A stretch of 64,000 nt of DNA from the NCBI GenBank assembly GCA_017591395.1, contig WEDG01005317.1, positions 1 to 64,000 of the forward strand, given 5' to 3'. Within the stretch, counting starts at the first letter, position 1, and every line of letters starts with the position of its first letter. The stretch comes from Schistocephalus solidus. Lineage: Eukaryota; Platyhelminthes; Cestoda; Diphyllobothriidea; Diphyllobothriidae. Of the stretch, positions 43,430 to 55,119 are shown piece by piece. The notes beneath the pieces are model-generated. The model made no database searches and had not been told where the DNA came from. It saw only the letters and a list, made by a program, of their open reading frames with translations. Made by a program: the position numbers and the translations under genes.

Positions 43430-44804
43430 TCACTCTCCGACCACAGCTAACTCCTTTTGTAGTTGAGATAGATAATGGGCCTTCTTTTGCCGCACGCGCT
43501 CACGCCGCTCCTTCTGGTTCATTCTCTTCCTGTTGAAGCGCTGCTTTTTAACCTCTTTCTTCTCTGCCTTAGAAGGTGATGGATCCTTTCGAATAGCTTC
43601 ATGTGCACTGAGATACATCCCTTCGATCATGTCTTCAGTTATGCCCTCTTTGAGGTAAGCGCTGAACTGACGTTTATAGGTATCCTCACTCTCCTCCTTC
43701 AAAGCCTTCATGTATTCCGCGACATGATGACCGAGAATTCGAGCACGATGAACCTCAGCGTTGCATTCACCAGACTCGGGGTCATTTCCAGGAAAACGGG
43801 AAGCACTGTGCGGAATGTTAAGTCCACCATCAACAGCTCCCTAAGAAACCAATCAAATAAGAAACACGGCAATACCTTAAGAGCACCAAAGATGTTTGCT
43901 CCAGTGGAAGTCCTCCGGAGGCCAATATCAAGGTAGCACTTGAAAGCAGCTCGCTGGCCATTAGGGGACTCGACGTGGTATTCCTCACCAGTCACTTCTT
44001 TCTGACCCTCATAGAGACTGTCCAACTTCAGTTGAGCGAGAACACGTCGCGCCAACAGAAGGCCTGTGCAGTAGGCGGCAGGATAATTAGTTAACCCAGC
44101 TTTCACTCCGTAGCGGGGCAATTCATGTGAGTAGGCGCTGCAGAGGACACGGTCACCGTCCATGCGGGCGTAAACGATCTACTAATAGAAAATATCACGT
44201 GCTACTTACCTGGCACACAATATCCCTATTCGTAAACCTAACAACCATCCTGTACTTTGGCGTGTTGTACTTGTTTTTGTCCTGCCATATTAGGCGTTTG
44301 CGAGCGAAGTAGTCAGTTTTACCCTCTGGAAAATCACAATTTTTAAAGCGATTGAGTTACCTCGGCGCCTACGAAACTTAACTTGGAACCGCTTGAAGTA
44401 CGCTTTGTTCTTTACGACCTTGACCAAACCCTGGAACCAAGAAAAAGAAAACCGTCAGTGGCACACGCTCGCGGTCTGCAACGGAAGGAAATACCCTAGG
44501 CCGCCGGTAGCAGGGATCTCAAGGGACGAGACATCACGAATTCAGCCTTAGTTGTTGGATAATGTTCGCAATAACTTTTAAACACAATACAACCAGATCT
44601 TCCTGGGTTAGGAGAAAAACATGATATAAAATACTAAACTCCAGCAACGTTTTCTAAATGGCTGGAGGATTCCACAGTACAAGGCATAAAATACAGTATT
44701 TCAAGGATGCGTGATACAAATAATTAAAATGCAAAATCCGCAAAAATTTCGTATGTTACATGACACCCAGAAAATCAAACTGTGCCAGACACGCAACTCA
44801 CCAT
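43430..44804 (-). CDS. RPL5: 60S ribosomal protein L5 (uL18), five exons
   Basis: Binds 5S rRNA with uL5 and is part of the large-subunit central protuberance. Minus-strand exons: 44804-44802 (ATG only, donor GTGAGT), 44430-44361, 44325-44210, 44178-43876, 43840-43430; all junctions are GT-AG and in phase. The product is 300 aa (human 297). Visible landmarks: [20 protein letters not shown] at the N terminus, [97 protein letters not shown], and the basic tail [15 protein letters not shown]. The start follows from homology to the conserved MG(F/L)VKVV; the ATG exon is inferred from its perfect phase and donor. Introns are 369 or so, 35, 31 and 35 bp. AATAAA lies 7 bp past the TGA. No damage seen, so it should be the working gene. 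Confidence 0.93.
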
Positions 44805-46984
44805 GCTCTTAACCTTCTAATTATTTTCAAGTGGCGCCCTCAGTGCGTTTAAACAAAGTTCTGTATTGGCTCGAAATGGTAAAAAAAGGAAAAGGAGGCG
44901 AATCAAACAGGCTGTAATAAAACATTTGGGTGGAACTTCTTTAAGATTCTTTACCAAAATAATTGAGAATCCTCCCTCCCTCATAACAATGACAACAATG
45001 TCCACTTAGGTGACTGGTGGTCATCATGCCCAGAGGCTAAAAGTTTTGAAAATTATATCCACTCACGTTTACATCACAACCCGCAATTCCCTTAGTTGTG
45101 TGGAAAATTTCTGAAAGGGCTGCAAATTCTGAAATTCCAATGCGGAGTGTAGAACTTCTCCTTAAGTCCGAACCTTTCTGCCAACGTCTGAAAAGGTATA
45201 AAAATCAGGCTAAACACCCTAACTTATTAACGGAGATCTACTCATCAAAGGGCCAGATATGTGCGTAAAAACAGATAAATCAAGGAGCTCCTTAACATGT
45301 TGCGTAAATTAAGGACTATGTAAAGGACAATCAAGCGTGTTTCTTGCACTATTCGTCAAGATAAACCAGCTACAACCTAGATTACGTTTATTTGACATCG
45401 ATCAGCTGATTATAAGCTCAGAAGGATGTCTGTCATAGTCAACTTACTCCAAAATTTTTACGGTTAAAAGAAATCTTGAAGGCTGCTAAGCAGTTTTCGC
45501 CCGTCATAACAAAAACTAGACCGTAAATAAAACCCTACTAATCACTATTGACGGCATTCTGGAAAACTGCCCCTGTCATGTTTCAAACCGAGCGAAAAAT
45601 TTTGATATCTAAGTGGTTTTTTTAGAAAAATGTTAATGTAAAAAAATAAGTCCGTGAACAACACTTCTGAACCGTGGAAAAACTGCGATTAATCAAATGT
45701 CTTGTAGAGAACACCGACATGTCCTTGGAATGAATTTTGGGAATCCATTCAAATTTGTGGTAGTTCTAATTTTTCCTCTGCAATGTTGAGTAAATGTTGC
45801 TTTCTTCTGCAAAACGTTCGTTTTGGGTAAGATTTTGGGATCCCCGGCAGAGTAATCAACCGCAATACTCCTATCCCCTGAAGTAGTTTAAGTATGTACG
45901 CGAGTTCGCACCCATATATAGGTTTTCTCCAAAGCATTCAGAACTTAAGGAAAAGAATGTCATCATCTCACTGATCAATGGAAGCTCGATTTCAACCTGA
46001 CTGCTTCTGAGCAGAAGGATTTCATGCATCTGCTCCGAATATTATTTTCTGGCAAACAAGGGTAATCATTTGACACTTACAAGAGAGCGTCGGTTGTGAA
46101 GAGTAGAGAATGCACTGATCCCATCACAGAATCTTACGGGTCACTGTGAAAAACCGTCTCAATTTTCTTCATTAACCCGCACTTGCAAAGTCTTACGCCA
46201 ACGAATTTCTAGCCAAACTATCTGCACTGTTTATCACGTCCGCTTACGGGAGTTTCCCTGCAGCAAGTGAAATTGAGGGCTGTCCAAACTATTTCATTCA
46301 AGAAGCGTAAAAACTTCGTTTACGCTGGCTTTAGGTCCTATCAGTATCACTATCAGTATATTTGAGGGAGATATAGTTGAGTTACCTTTGAATTCCTTAT
46401 TCATACATGCGAGTTGTTGTATCAAATAAATTATATCTTTGGATGTTGACGAGGCACATTGATATGAGCCAACTGGGTGGAACAAAGTGGAAAAAGAGCA
46501 GACGGTTAAAAAAATACTTCCAGTGATATTTAGGAGAAAAATACTGTCGCCATTGGGGGGTCCAACGGGGGTATCGCGGAGGTCACCTGGAGAATCACCG
46601 ACGTGCTGAAGATGCAGCCAAACACTCCCTTGATGGTTGCAGAGTCCGCCGAGTGATTTCAAGTCAGAAATATCCGCCCAGATCATCCTCGGTCCGTTGC
46701 AGTTCAAACCAAGGGAGAACGTTCTTAGATCGCATGGAATATTGCCGCCAGGTTCGGCTGATGCGAATGCTCACGATGTTACCAAGGTGTGCCGATATTT
46801 AAGCCGGGAAGACCTCAGGGACCTCCGAATGGGAATTATGGGAGATTGCAAGCCCTCGAATGAAAATAATAAATATAAAGAAATATCACTAAAATAAAGC
46901 TAGTAGTATTATAAGTACCTTATTTTCGGACGTCACCCTTGGAGCTTTCAGTTCGAGTTGTAGCTCGCACTATTATATCGATCT
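44805..46984. other. no gene recognised; 137-aa unassigned minus frame at 46294-46707
   Basis: The part next to RPL5 must contain its promoter and 5'UTR. Most is AT-rich. The minus frame 46294-46707 contains ADISDLKSLGGLCNHQGSVW and GDLRDTPVGPPNGDS in a GC-richer patch; on the plus strand the same patch runs into an A-rich end at about 46895. It may be a retroelement 3' part, but no family is recognised. Confidence 0.35.
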
Positions 46985-48470
46985 GACTTTCACTTAAAAT
47001 CCTCCAGGGATTCCGACTTAACTACATCCAGAGGAAGATTATTCCAAGCTTCGACTACTCTTTTGGAGAAGAAGTACTTCCGAGTGTCTTGCTTAGCTCC
47101 AGTCACACGTAATTTGAGAGGATGACCTCTCAAGCTCGTTGTTGTTGCTAACTCGAATAAATCACCTGGGACAAGACAACAGTCCTGAACGTGTAGTATG
47201 CAGAATTTTAGTATCAGGTCTCCCCGAAGCTGTCTATAGCGCAAGGGAAAGAGATTGAGATTCAACAGTCGAGTTTGATAAGGCTGTGAGCCATGTCCAA
47301 GGACAAGTTTGGTTGCTCGCCTTTGGACCGTTTCGAGGATGTTGATTTCCTTCGCCGTCCAGGGTCTCCAAGCTTGGATAGCGGACTCTAACTGCGGCCG
47401 CACGAAGGTTCCGAAGACTTTGGTGAAGCAGTCGGTATTGAAGGCTGAAAGCTCGTTGGACGAGGTACAATATCGACATCGCTGACTTCACTACCTTTGC
47501 GCAATGTAGGGAGGGTTTAAGCTGGGGCGTGATCCAGACTCCCAGGTACTTTTGGGCATCCACTTCTTTCAATGGAATGCCATTCAGACTGTAAACCGTA
47601 TGATTCGAAGGATTGCTTTTCCCGACTCGTATAATGTTGCACTTGCTCTCTTTTAACGGCAAGAGCCAGTCATTTGACCATTTCAGTGGTCGATTTTAAG
47701 TTTGATTGGAAGTTCTCTTCGTCAGCCGCAGTTTGAATGACGCGCAAAAGTTTAAGATACTCGGTAAACATAGTAATATCACAGTCTAGTTCGTTGGCAC
47801 AATCGTTGATGTAGACAATGAACAAAATTGAGCCGAGAACAGAGCCTTAAGGAGCATCACTCTCAACATCAACCTTGGCCGACTGTTTGTCGCTGATATG
47901 GGCAGTTTGTGAGCGGGCAATTTAGAATTTTTCAATCCATTTCTGAAGTCGACTTCTTACTCATATGCGATTGAGTTTATAAAGAAGGTGGTGGTGCGGC
48001 ACGCTATCGAAAGCCTTTTTGAAGTCATTATAGACTGCGTGCACCCTATTTCCTCTATCGACCGCCTCAGTCCAACGCTCTAAACAGTAGAGCAAATTTG
48101 TGACGCAGGACCTACCTCTACGGAAACCGTGCTGAACCTCGGAAAGTAGATGGTTATGTTCAAGGAACTGTATAAGCTGTGGTTTAATTATTTTTTCCAT
48201 GATTTTGCAACAAATTGAAGTAAAACTGACCGGTCGATAATTGTTTGCGGAAACCCAGCTTCCACCCTTATAGAGCGGCATAATCCATGTGGATTTCCAA
48301 TCGGCTGGTAGACCTCCGTTATCAAAGGATGTTTGGAAAAGCGTAGAGAGTTGTTTTGGCAACTGTCTCACGAGCTCTTTCAAGATCTTGGCAGTTACTT
48401 AATCGGGACCCGGAGACTTAGATTCCTTTAACCGCAAAAGTTTCTTTTAGGACAATAGCCTCGGTGAATT
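46985..48470 (-). mobile_element. CR1-like element, 5'-truncated, RT active site destroyed
   Basis: Minus-strand RT from LPADWKSTWIMPLYKGGS and VQHGFRRGRSCVTNLLYCLE (47961-48383) through KESKCNIIRVGK (47234-47662) to the C-terminal block LNLFPLRYRQLRGDLI, LRGHPLKLRVTGAKQD and VVEAWNNLPLDVV (46990-47403). It is a relative of the 7-11 kb family but clearly diverged. At 47770-47785 the place of FADD reads FTEY, and QGSVLG upstream contains a stop. The Met codons of the open pieces are not true starts. Confidence 0.85.
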
Positions 48471-50549
48471 GAACAGTCTTGACTATTGTTTCCACTTTGT
48501 AGGTATCGGCAGGGTATTCTTATCTCGTTTCCTTTGTGAAACTTGACAGGAAAATTCCGAAGGATTATCAGCCTTTGCACCGTCTTCAGTAAAGTCTATG
48601 CCCTATGTCCTGATAACGACTTCCTCGGTGATCAAGGAGATCTTGACCATACGCTCGGATTGTCTCCAAAGCACGCAGTACTCACGGACGTATCCTTCGA
48701 AATTTTAAAGCAAGCCATATTATAACCCATCTTTATAAGATTCCATAAGGCCCGACCTGGAATACGGTTTATCGCTATTAAGCCTTCTGTGCATTAGTTG
48801 CTGTAAGATTATAGAATCCGTTCAGAATTTTCTTACTCAAATATTCTTTATCTTGAAATGCCGTAATTTGACGTACCAAAACTTTGTGGACATGCAAGCC
48901 TTAATTTTTTGCGCTTCTCGACGTGGTCGAATCTGTCTTTCGATCGATGGAGTGCATGACATCGGAACCCATCCCAGGTCTTACCTTGAGGGTGATGGCA
49001 CCGTCTTTGCAGCCTGAAACTGGTGAATTCCTCAGCAGATAACTGAGCAACCGTCAATTTATGCAATCTTGTCCGGAGCAGAATTCTAGTTCCTTAAAAA
49101 GACAGAGACGGTAAACACACTGCACTTGTGCTAGCTCTTCTCCGCTATCATCCCAAGGGCAGTCGTTTTTCTACTGAGTAACATAAAGTTAGGAAATACA
49201 CTAATAACGATTAACCTCCAATAATTTTTTCACTGTTAGCCTTATCCCTACTGCATATTTCATCTGATACTGCCTGTTAACCGAAATAAAATACAATTGT
49301 TATTATTATCAATTACAAAAGGGTCAAATGAGGCTTTTCCGCCACCCTTGCGACACACATTTAATCTTGCTTATAACATTTAAAGATTTCCGACTTTGTC
49401 AAAAGAATCTCACATCGTGCCTCTCCCAAAGCAGGATAACCCGACATTTCTTGTTGACCTTCGAGGTTTTTTCACGTTTCCAGCCACTTGGAAGACATAA
49501 TACACTCCGGTTTAAAATACGACCTTACAATATTAACAGATAAAAAACCTATTTTGTGCACCGCAGCATGAGTTTCTAAAAGCTGGATTGTGTTAAATGT
49601 AGCAAATCGTATTTTTCATCGTATTTTAGAATCTGGAGTTGAAGGCTTCGAGCTTTGTTTACTTCCGAAAAAGATTTGTTCAAGTGAAGAAATGTATGGT
49701 TCCCGTTAACATCTCATGCATCGGAAGAGAGAGGAAGCCTCTGAATGACATACCTTTTTGAAAAATTCCCCACACCGAGATACAATTTCCAATGTTTCCC
49801 CTAGCCACAAATGAAAGAGAATTACATTGGTGTATATAGCCTGTTTTACACACTTTCGTCAAGGATATGTCAGACATATCGCAGATTGGTAGGCCTTCTG
49901 CTTACGACTCCAAAGCTTCATATCTAGACAGACAGGTAATTTCATATGATCGAACTGTAGCACGATAAATCGCCCTGCTGCATTTTGTTCAGTGTTGCTG
50001 TGTGGTCCGTCTCCATTTGTTGGCACATATGTTCCTTTATGGTGGTGGGCAACGAACCTCAGTGGCAACTGATAAATCATCGTCACCAAATAAATGTGCG
50101 TGATTCTATTGCGTATCTGAGTATATCCTACTTCAAAAGTTTCACGCCTTCGTAACATTGCCACTTGATTTTCTCCAACGCATGTTAACGACCAAAATCG
50201 AAGCTGATGACGTTAGAATTAATCTCCATAAAATAAACGTAATATATGAGCTAGATTAATGTTTTTACTCTCCGGTGCGCTGGTGGGAGAAAGGTGGTTG
50301 GCTCCAAATGGTATCTCTCCCTCCAAAATTATTTCAACCATGGAATACCGAAAATTGAGTTGAAGGAATTCTTGTGGAACCGTTAGTTTCGTTTTTTATG
50401 GCTTTACCTACAAAATAATAAACTACGATTAATGGTTAAGCTATTTTCGTACTCTTTACTGATTAGAATAATGTTGCCCAGGCTCAGTGCAATAATAACC
50501 ACGATTTAATGTTTTTTCCTTCTTTCGTCCATAGATTCAATTTGATTCA
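48471..50549. other. no gene recognised; unassigned frames at 49680-50164
   Basis: AT-rich. Two minus frames, 49859-50164 (FVAHHHKGTYVPTNGDGPHS, RFIVLQFDHMKLPVCLDMKL) and 49680-49877, overlap slightly and have protein-like composition. They could be one decayed gene; I recognise no family. Confidence 0.3.
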
Positions 50550-51030
50550 ATTTATTTAGGGAACTCAACATGAGTCTCCAAGTATCCTATTTTTTACGTA
50601 GCATTCAGTGCGGTGTAGAGAGAAACCATGTGGAGTAGTTAAACGAAGATCATAATATATGAAAATTGGGGTGCGAGTCCCAAGGGTTAAGATAAATCCT
50701 TCAGAGCTCCAGCTGATCGTGTGCCATAAATCTGTCAGTATTCTTTTTAAAGCTTTCCATTCACGGAGTCAGCACAACATCTTTAAGGAGGGTATTCCAT
50801 AGTTAAATCACTCTAAACGAGAAGGACAACTTGCAAAAATCTAGCCTGTTCTATTAAATACGCGATTTTAGTGGGTGGATTTGGAGATTGCTGGTGGCAA
50901 CAACTTCATAGAAGTCCTCAAAACTAGACATAAATCCAATCATTCACAATGCAGAATGTCAGTATGAGATTCACGCGCATCGGTCTATGCCACAAAAGGA
51001 GCAGATTGCGGTTTGTTAGGTTGGCTTTAT
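50550..51030 (-). mobile_element. CR1-like 3' fragment
   Basis: The minus strand carries, across frameshifts, TNRNLLLLWHRPMRVNLILTF, FEDFYEVVATSNLQIHPLKSR and SFRVI*LWNTLLKDVV, the C-terminal block shared by CR1-like copies in this window. The 3' end runs into AAATTGAATCAAATTGAATC at about 50530-50555, a short-repeat tail of CR1 type. Confidence 0.72.
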
Positions 51031-51034
51031 ATCA

Positions 51035-51290
51035 ATAAATACATAAATAAATTGTACCCTAAAGGCCCAGAGGGCCCCATCATTACAAACTTAGTATCGC
51101 GGTTTAAATAAATACAGTGGTTAATTGCTGCACTATGTGAGCAGCCATATGAACAGCAGAAATGAGTTGTATGGTTGGCATATCCGATTCAGAACGATTT
51201 GAAATTTTTAAAACAATAATTGACAATCGTTGGGATATATGGTGAACTAAAAAAGAAGCAGTCAAAAAACTACTATGGTTAAATCGGGGG
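51035..51290 (-). mobile_element. 3' end of a non-LTR family with (TTTA)n tail
   Basis: The minus strand contains TTTCTGCTGTTCATATGG, GCTCACATAGTGCAGCAATTA, AAGTTTGTAATGATGGGGCC and CTCTGGGCC followed by ATTTATTTATGTATTTATTG. It aligns over about 240 bp with the plus strand at 59936-60180. These are noncoding 3' ends of one element family. The tail abuts the CR1-like fragment above. Confidence 0.78.
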
Positions 51291-51902
51291 TGGAGATCGG
51301 CGAGCCACCAATTAAAAAAAACTATGAGAAAAATATTGCTTCTCTAAAAAATTAAAAGCTAGAGTTTATGGGATTGGTACGATGCAATGGGATAGTATTG
51401 TGATGTTGCTGACAACGTATGAGGGTTCATAATGCTCCTTATCGGGTGAGAGATAATATAACAGTCAGAGCTTCTGTTTATAACCACCACGGAGGTGAGA
51501 GAGGAGGACCTTATAAATAGGTTTATTGCTAGTTTTATTGATTTGGCACTGCTTGGTGCCGTCAAATCCTTAGAACACAAGAAAAAACCTAAAACAATTT
51601 CCTCTTTTCATTAAACACTTAAGCTTTGGTTTGTTTGTTTGCTTAAATAGCAGTGTTGAAATGACGAGTTTGTTTTAAGTAAAAAAACCTGATTTCCAAG
51701 GTTTAGAAATAGCAAAAATGAAGTAAAAACAGCTATACAGAATGAAGATGAATGTATCAGGGAAATAATGTTTAGAGTCAAGACTAGTCTGTTATTGACG
51801 TTCGAGGGTATTCATTTGACAGAGGTAGAAACGTCTAGGGTCGATTCGAAGGGATAGGTACTTCCAATCAGATGCGAGCGCAGTCGATTCCGGTGTGGGG
51901 TC
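51291..51902. other. no gene seen
   Basis: AT-rich left flank of the LTR retrotransposon. Confidence 0.45.
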
Positions 51903-51906
51903 TGCC

Positions 51907-52358
51907 TGTAACGGGCCTAAACCCGAACCATCCGTTATTTGTTTTAATAAGGTTGTTTTCCCGCTTTTTATAGACGGAGGATAACACACACGTGTATCGA
52001 AGACCAAATTCACCGCCGCCCTTCCGATAAGTCCTCCTCCGCCGTTATAACATTCGCCATTCTCTTTATCTCATAACATAGACTTGTACTTCGTTATTCC
52101 CTTGTACCGTATTATATCATTGTTGTACTGATAACTTAATCATCCTTTTGACATTTCCTTTATCGCATAAACATTATCTACTCGAAGACCATATACTATA
52201 CTATATTGTTCGCCTTCTACTCGCCGATATCATATCGGATAATGAACTCTTTAGAGGACGCAAAGCCAAGTGTTACTGTTGAGAAGTACAGCGAAGATTC
52301 CTATCCAGAACCCGATTATCCGATCTCTTCCGTATCGTCGAACCGGCCGGACGCTACA
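51907..52358 (+). repeat. 5' LTR
   Basis: Bounded by TG...CA and by TGCC outside. It contains AT-rich promoter-like sequence and, at 52242, an ATG whose frame runs through the LTR end into gag. Confidence 0.93.
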
Positions 52359-53153
52359 ATGGTGGCAGCGAAATCCGGACCCTACTCCCCTCCAGCTATT
52401 TCACACCAACCGCTACCCCATCTCGCTCATCCATCGCCAACCAGAACGGAACGAGCAGACCCCCTACTTGCTCCAGAATCCTATCACGCTGGACATGACA
52501 TCCGTGACTGGCTGCTCGAACTATCTCTTTTTCTTGTTGACCTGGCCCCCGCCGACCACACGAGATACATGCTTCGTTTCCTCGCTCCCCCCGCCCGCAA
52601 GTTAGCGATGACCTCCGGCATTTCTTTCCTTACCCATTTCCATTCGGCCCAAGACATACTACTCTCATTATTCGATAATCAGAGTTCCCCCTCGGTAGCC
52701 GGTGAACGACTGTACAACCTTCACCAAACGCAACAGCCCGCCGACGATTTCGCTACAGAGTTAATACAGCTTACACGTCAAGCATTCCCCAATTTACCCT
52801 CAACCGATCGTGACGACCTAGTACTCGACCGTTTCATATCTGGTCTCCGAGACCGTTCAGTTTCGGACCACTTCACCTTAAATCCACCTGCAAACCTGGC
52901 AACCGCACTACAACTCTGCCGGCGGTATGACAGTCGTCAGAACCAGGACACCTCTCCGAACCCCGGAAAACCCGCCCCAAAGGACCACGGACAGATTCTA
53001 TTCCCTTCCACATCCGCGCGACCCCCGGATACCCGACCACCACCCAAGAGAATGCCGCTCCCGATGCGATTTCCTAATCATAACCCAGGGTGCCCATACT
53101 GCACGGCATATGGACCGCACGCACGTCATTGTGGACACAACTCTCCCTGTTAG
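52242..53153 (+). CDS. gag-like protein of the Gypsy element
   Basis: About 303 aa. The frame opens with MNSLEDAKPSVTVEK inside the 5' LTR (an ATG 36 bp further upstream is also in frame), passes the LTR end at 52358, where a second ATG overlaps the primer site, and continues as a capsid-like region (HDIRDWLLELSLFLVDL, RYMLRFLAPPARKLAM, DDFATELIQLTRQAFPNL, RDDLVLDRFISGL) to a Cys/His knuckle-like end CPYCTAYGPHARHCGHNSPC. It stops at TAG 53151-53153. It would form the particle that packages element RNA. Which of the ATGs is used is not decided by the sequence. Confidence 0.8.
   Translation: MNSLEDAKPSVTVEKYSEDSYPEPDYPISSVSSNRPDATMVAAKSGPYSPPAISHQPLPHLAHPSPTRTERADPLLAPESYHAGHDIRDWLLELSLFLVDLAPADHTRYMLRFLAPPARKLAMTSGISFLTHFHSAQDILLSLFDNQSSPSVAGERLYNLHQTQQPADDFATELIQLTRQAFPNLPSTDRDDLVLDRFISGLRDRSVSDHFTLNPPANLATALQLCRRYDSRQNQDTSPNPGKPAPKDHGQILFPSTSARPPDTRPPPKRMPLPMRFPNHNPGCPYCTAYGPHARHCGHNSPC
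52360..52377 (+). promoter_or_regulatory. candidate tRNA primer-binding site
   Basis: One base after the 5' LTR the sequence TGGTGGCAGCG begins with TGG, as a site complementary to a tRNA 3' CCA should. I cannot name the tRNA. It overlaps the gag frame. Confidence 0.5.
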
Positions 53154-54200
53154 TCCCCGTTTGTTAACTCTAGTCATTTTAACCAACCGACTCCTGTATC
53201 TGCTTTTACCATTCCGCTGCTCCTTGACAACCACACGGTCCACGCACTCGTCGATACTGGGGCTAACGTATCCCTTGCGACTCCCCTTAACCTCCCGCAG
53301 CATTTACTTAGACAGATAGAACCATTACCGACACCCCGACAGCTCCGATTGGCAAATGGCACCGCGATGCCTATTTCTGGATCTATTACGCTAAAAATGG
53401 TCATCAATAATTCCCAGGTAACCCAAGATTTTTTAGTGACGCCGAGCAGCTCATGGCCCCTCGTTCTCGGATTGGATTTCCTTGCGACCCATGACTGTAT
53501 CATCTACGCCCACGACCGACGTTTAACCTTAGCCTCTAACACCACTTCGACTTCCCAAACAACCTCTTCAGACGACACCGACCTCATATATAATGCAGTT
53601 CTGTCAGCAGTCACTATAAACCCCACACCGTTGGCTGACATCCTCCCGTCCGCCCTCTCGGTAGGCACCGTAGCCCAGTCCGAGTTGAGGAACCTCCTCA
53701 CCTCCTTTTCCGACCTCTTTACGTGGTCCATGGACACTATCGGCCGTACACACCTGGTACAGCACACAATATACACCGGCGAAGCCAAACCAATCTGGCA
53801 ACCCCCACGACGAATTCCAGTACGGTACCGCGACGAGGTTGACAAAATGCTGGATGAGTTGTTAGAAGCTAAAATCATCCAACCCTCCTCGTCCCCTTGG
53901 GCATCCCCCATAGCTTTAGTTCCCAAGAAGGACGGTTCCCTATGTCTATGCATAGACTATTGTCGCCTTAACGCCGTGACGATACGTGATTCATTTCCAC
54001 TTCCCCGCTTAGACGATACCCTAGACGCGCTTGGTAATGCCGCCTGGTTTTCCACGCTTGACCTTAAATCCGGATACTGGCAAGTTGAGATCCACCCCGA
54101 CGACCGCCATAAAACTGCTTTTACCGTACCCAAGGGCTATTTGAGTTTCAAACCCTACCCTTTGGACTCTGCAACGCCGACGCAACCTTTCAACGCCTAA
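53154..54200 (+). pseudogene. pol, protease and N-terminal RT
   Basis: The frame directly continues that of gag after the single TAG. Protease has ALVDTGANVSLA (catalytic DTG) and LVLGLDFLATHD. RT starts with LEAKIIQPSSSPWASPIALV, has DGSLCLCIDYCRLN, and FSTLDLKSGYWQVEI with the first catalytic Asp. After KGYLSFKPYP at about 54165 one base is missing and the frame runs to a stop at 54198-54200. The first Met at 53349 is not a natural start. Confidence 0.88.
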
Positions 54201-54694
54201 TGTACCATGTGCTACGACCGTTTATTCCATATAAGTGCCTCGTCTGTTTAGACGATATTATCGTTTTTGGGCGCTCCACGCAAGAACATAATGACAACCT
54301 ACGGGAGGTACTGGAGGCCCTCCAGGACGCAGGCCTCACACTCAACCCGACCAAATGTCTCTTCCTGCGAGCTGAAGTAAACTTCCTGGGGCACATCATT
54401 ACCCCTGGTTATATTTCCCCCCTACCCGATCGCGTGGAACGGGTACGTATCTGGCCGACGCCAACGAACCCAAACGAACTACGTAGCTTCCTAGGGCTAG
54501 TATCGTACTATCGCCGTTTAATACGCAACTGCGCCCACACTGCAAGCCCTCTCCACAAACACACCGAGAAGGGTAGAGAATTCATTCGGTCAGACGACTG
54601 CGTTCAAGCATTCAACGACTTACGAGCTGCTCTATGTTCGGCCCCCTTACTCGCCCTCCCGAATGTAGACAACGATTCATCCCCTTCATTTTAG
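54200..54694 (+). pseudogene. pol, RT active site and connection
   Basis: CLVCLDDIIVFGRS carries the DD pair of the RT active site, with Cys where Tyr is usual. NFLGHIITPGYISP and LRSFLGLVSYYRRLIRNCA are the thumb/connection blocks of Ty3/Gypsy RT. The frame is lost near 54660, a second frameshift. Confidence 0.88.
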
Positions 54695-55119
54695 ACACGG
54701 ACGCCAGTGGGTACTCCATCGGCGCAGTCCTGTCACAGGCTGATGCAGAAAATGTTGAGCACCCAATCTGTTTTGCCAGTAACACACTAACAAAACCACA
54801 GCGCCGGTACTGCACATTCCGCAGAGAACTACTAGCCATCATAGTATTCATCCGCCAGTTCAAACATCTACTAATTGGGAAACGTTTTATAATACGAACA
54901 GACCACCGAGTGTTACAGTGGTTGAGCTCATTCAAAGACCCCATGGACCAACTAGCACGCTGGCAAGAATTCCTGCTGGATTTTGATTTCGACTGCCAGT
55001 TCCGTCCAGGGCACAAGCACGGCAACGCAGATGCGCTGTCGCGTTTACCGCAAAGCGACGGCCTTATGACAGACTCACGACCACGAGCATTAATGCCATC
55101 ACCGCATCGGAACCCATAA
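54634..55119 (+). pseudogene. pol, RNase H domain
   Basis: FILDTDASGYSIGAVLSQ (first Asp), RYCTFRRELLAIIVFIRQF (Glu), FIIRTDHRVLQWL (Asp) and the closing HGNADALSRLP are all present. This domain removes the RNA template. The reading from 54634 to about 54670 is out of frame and not part of the domain. Confidence 0.88.
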
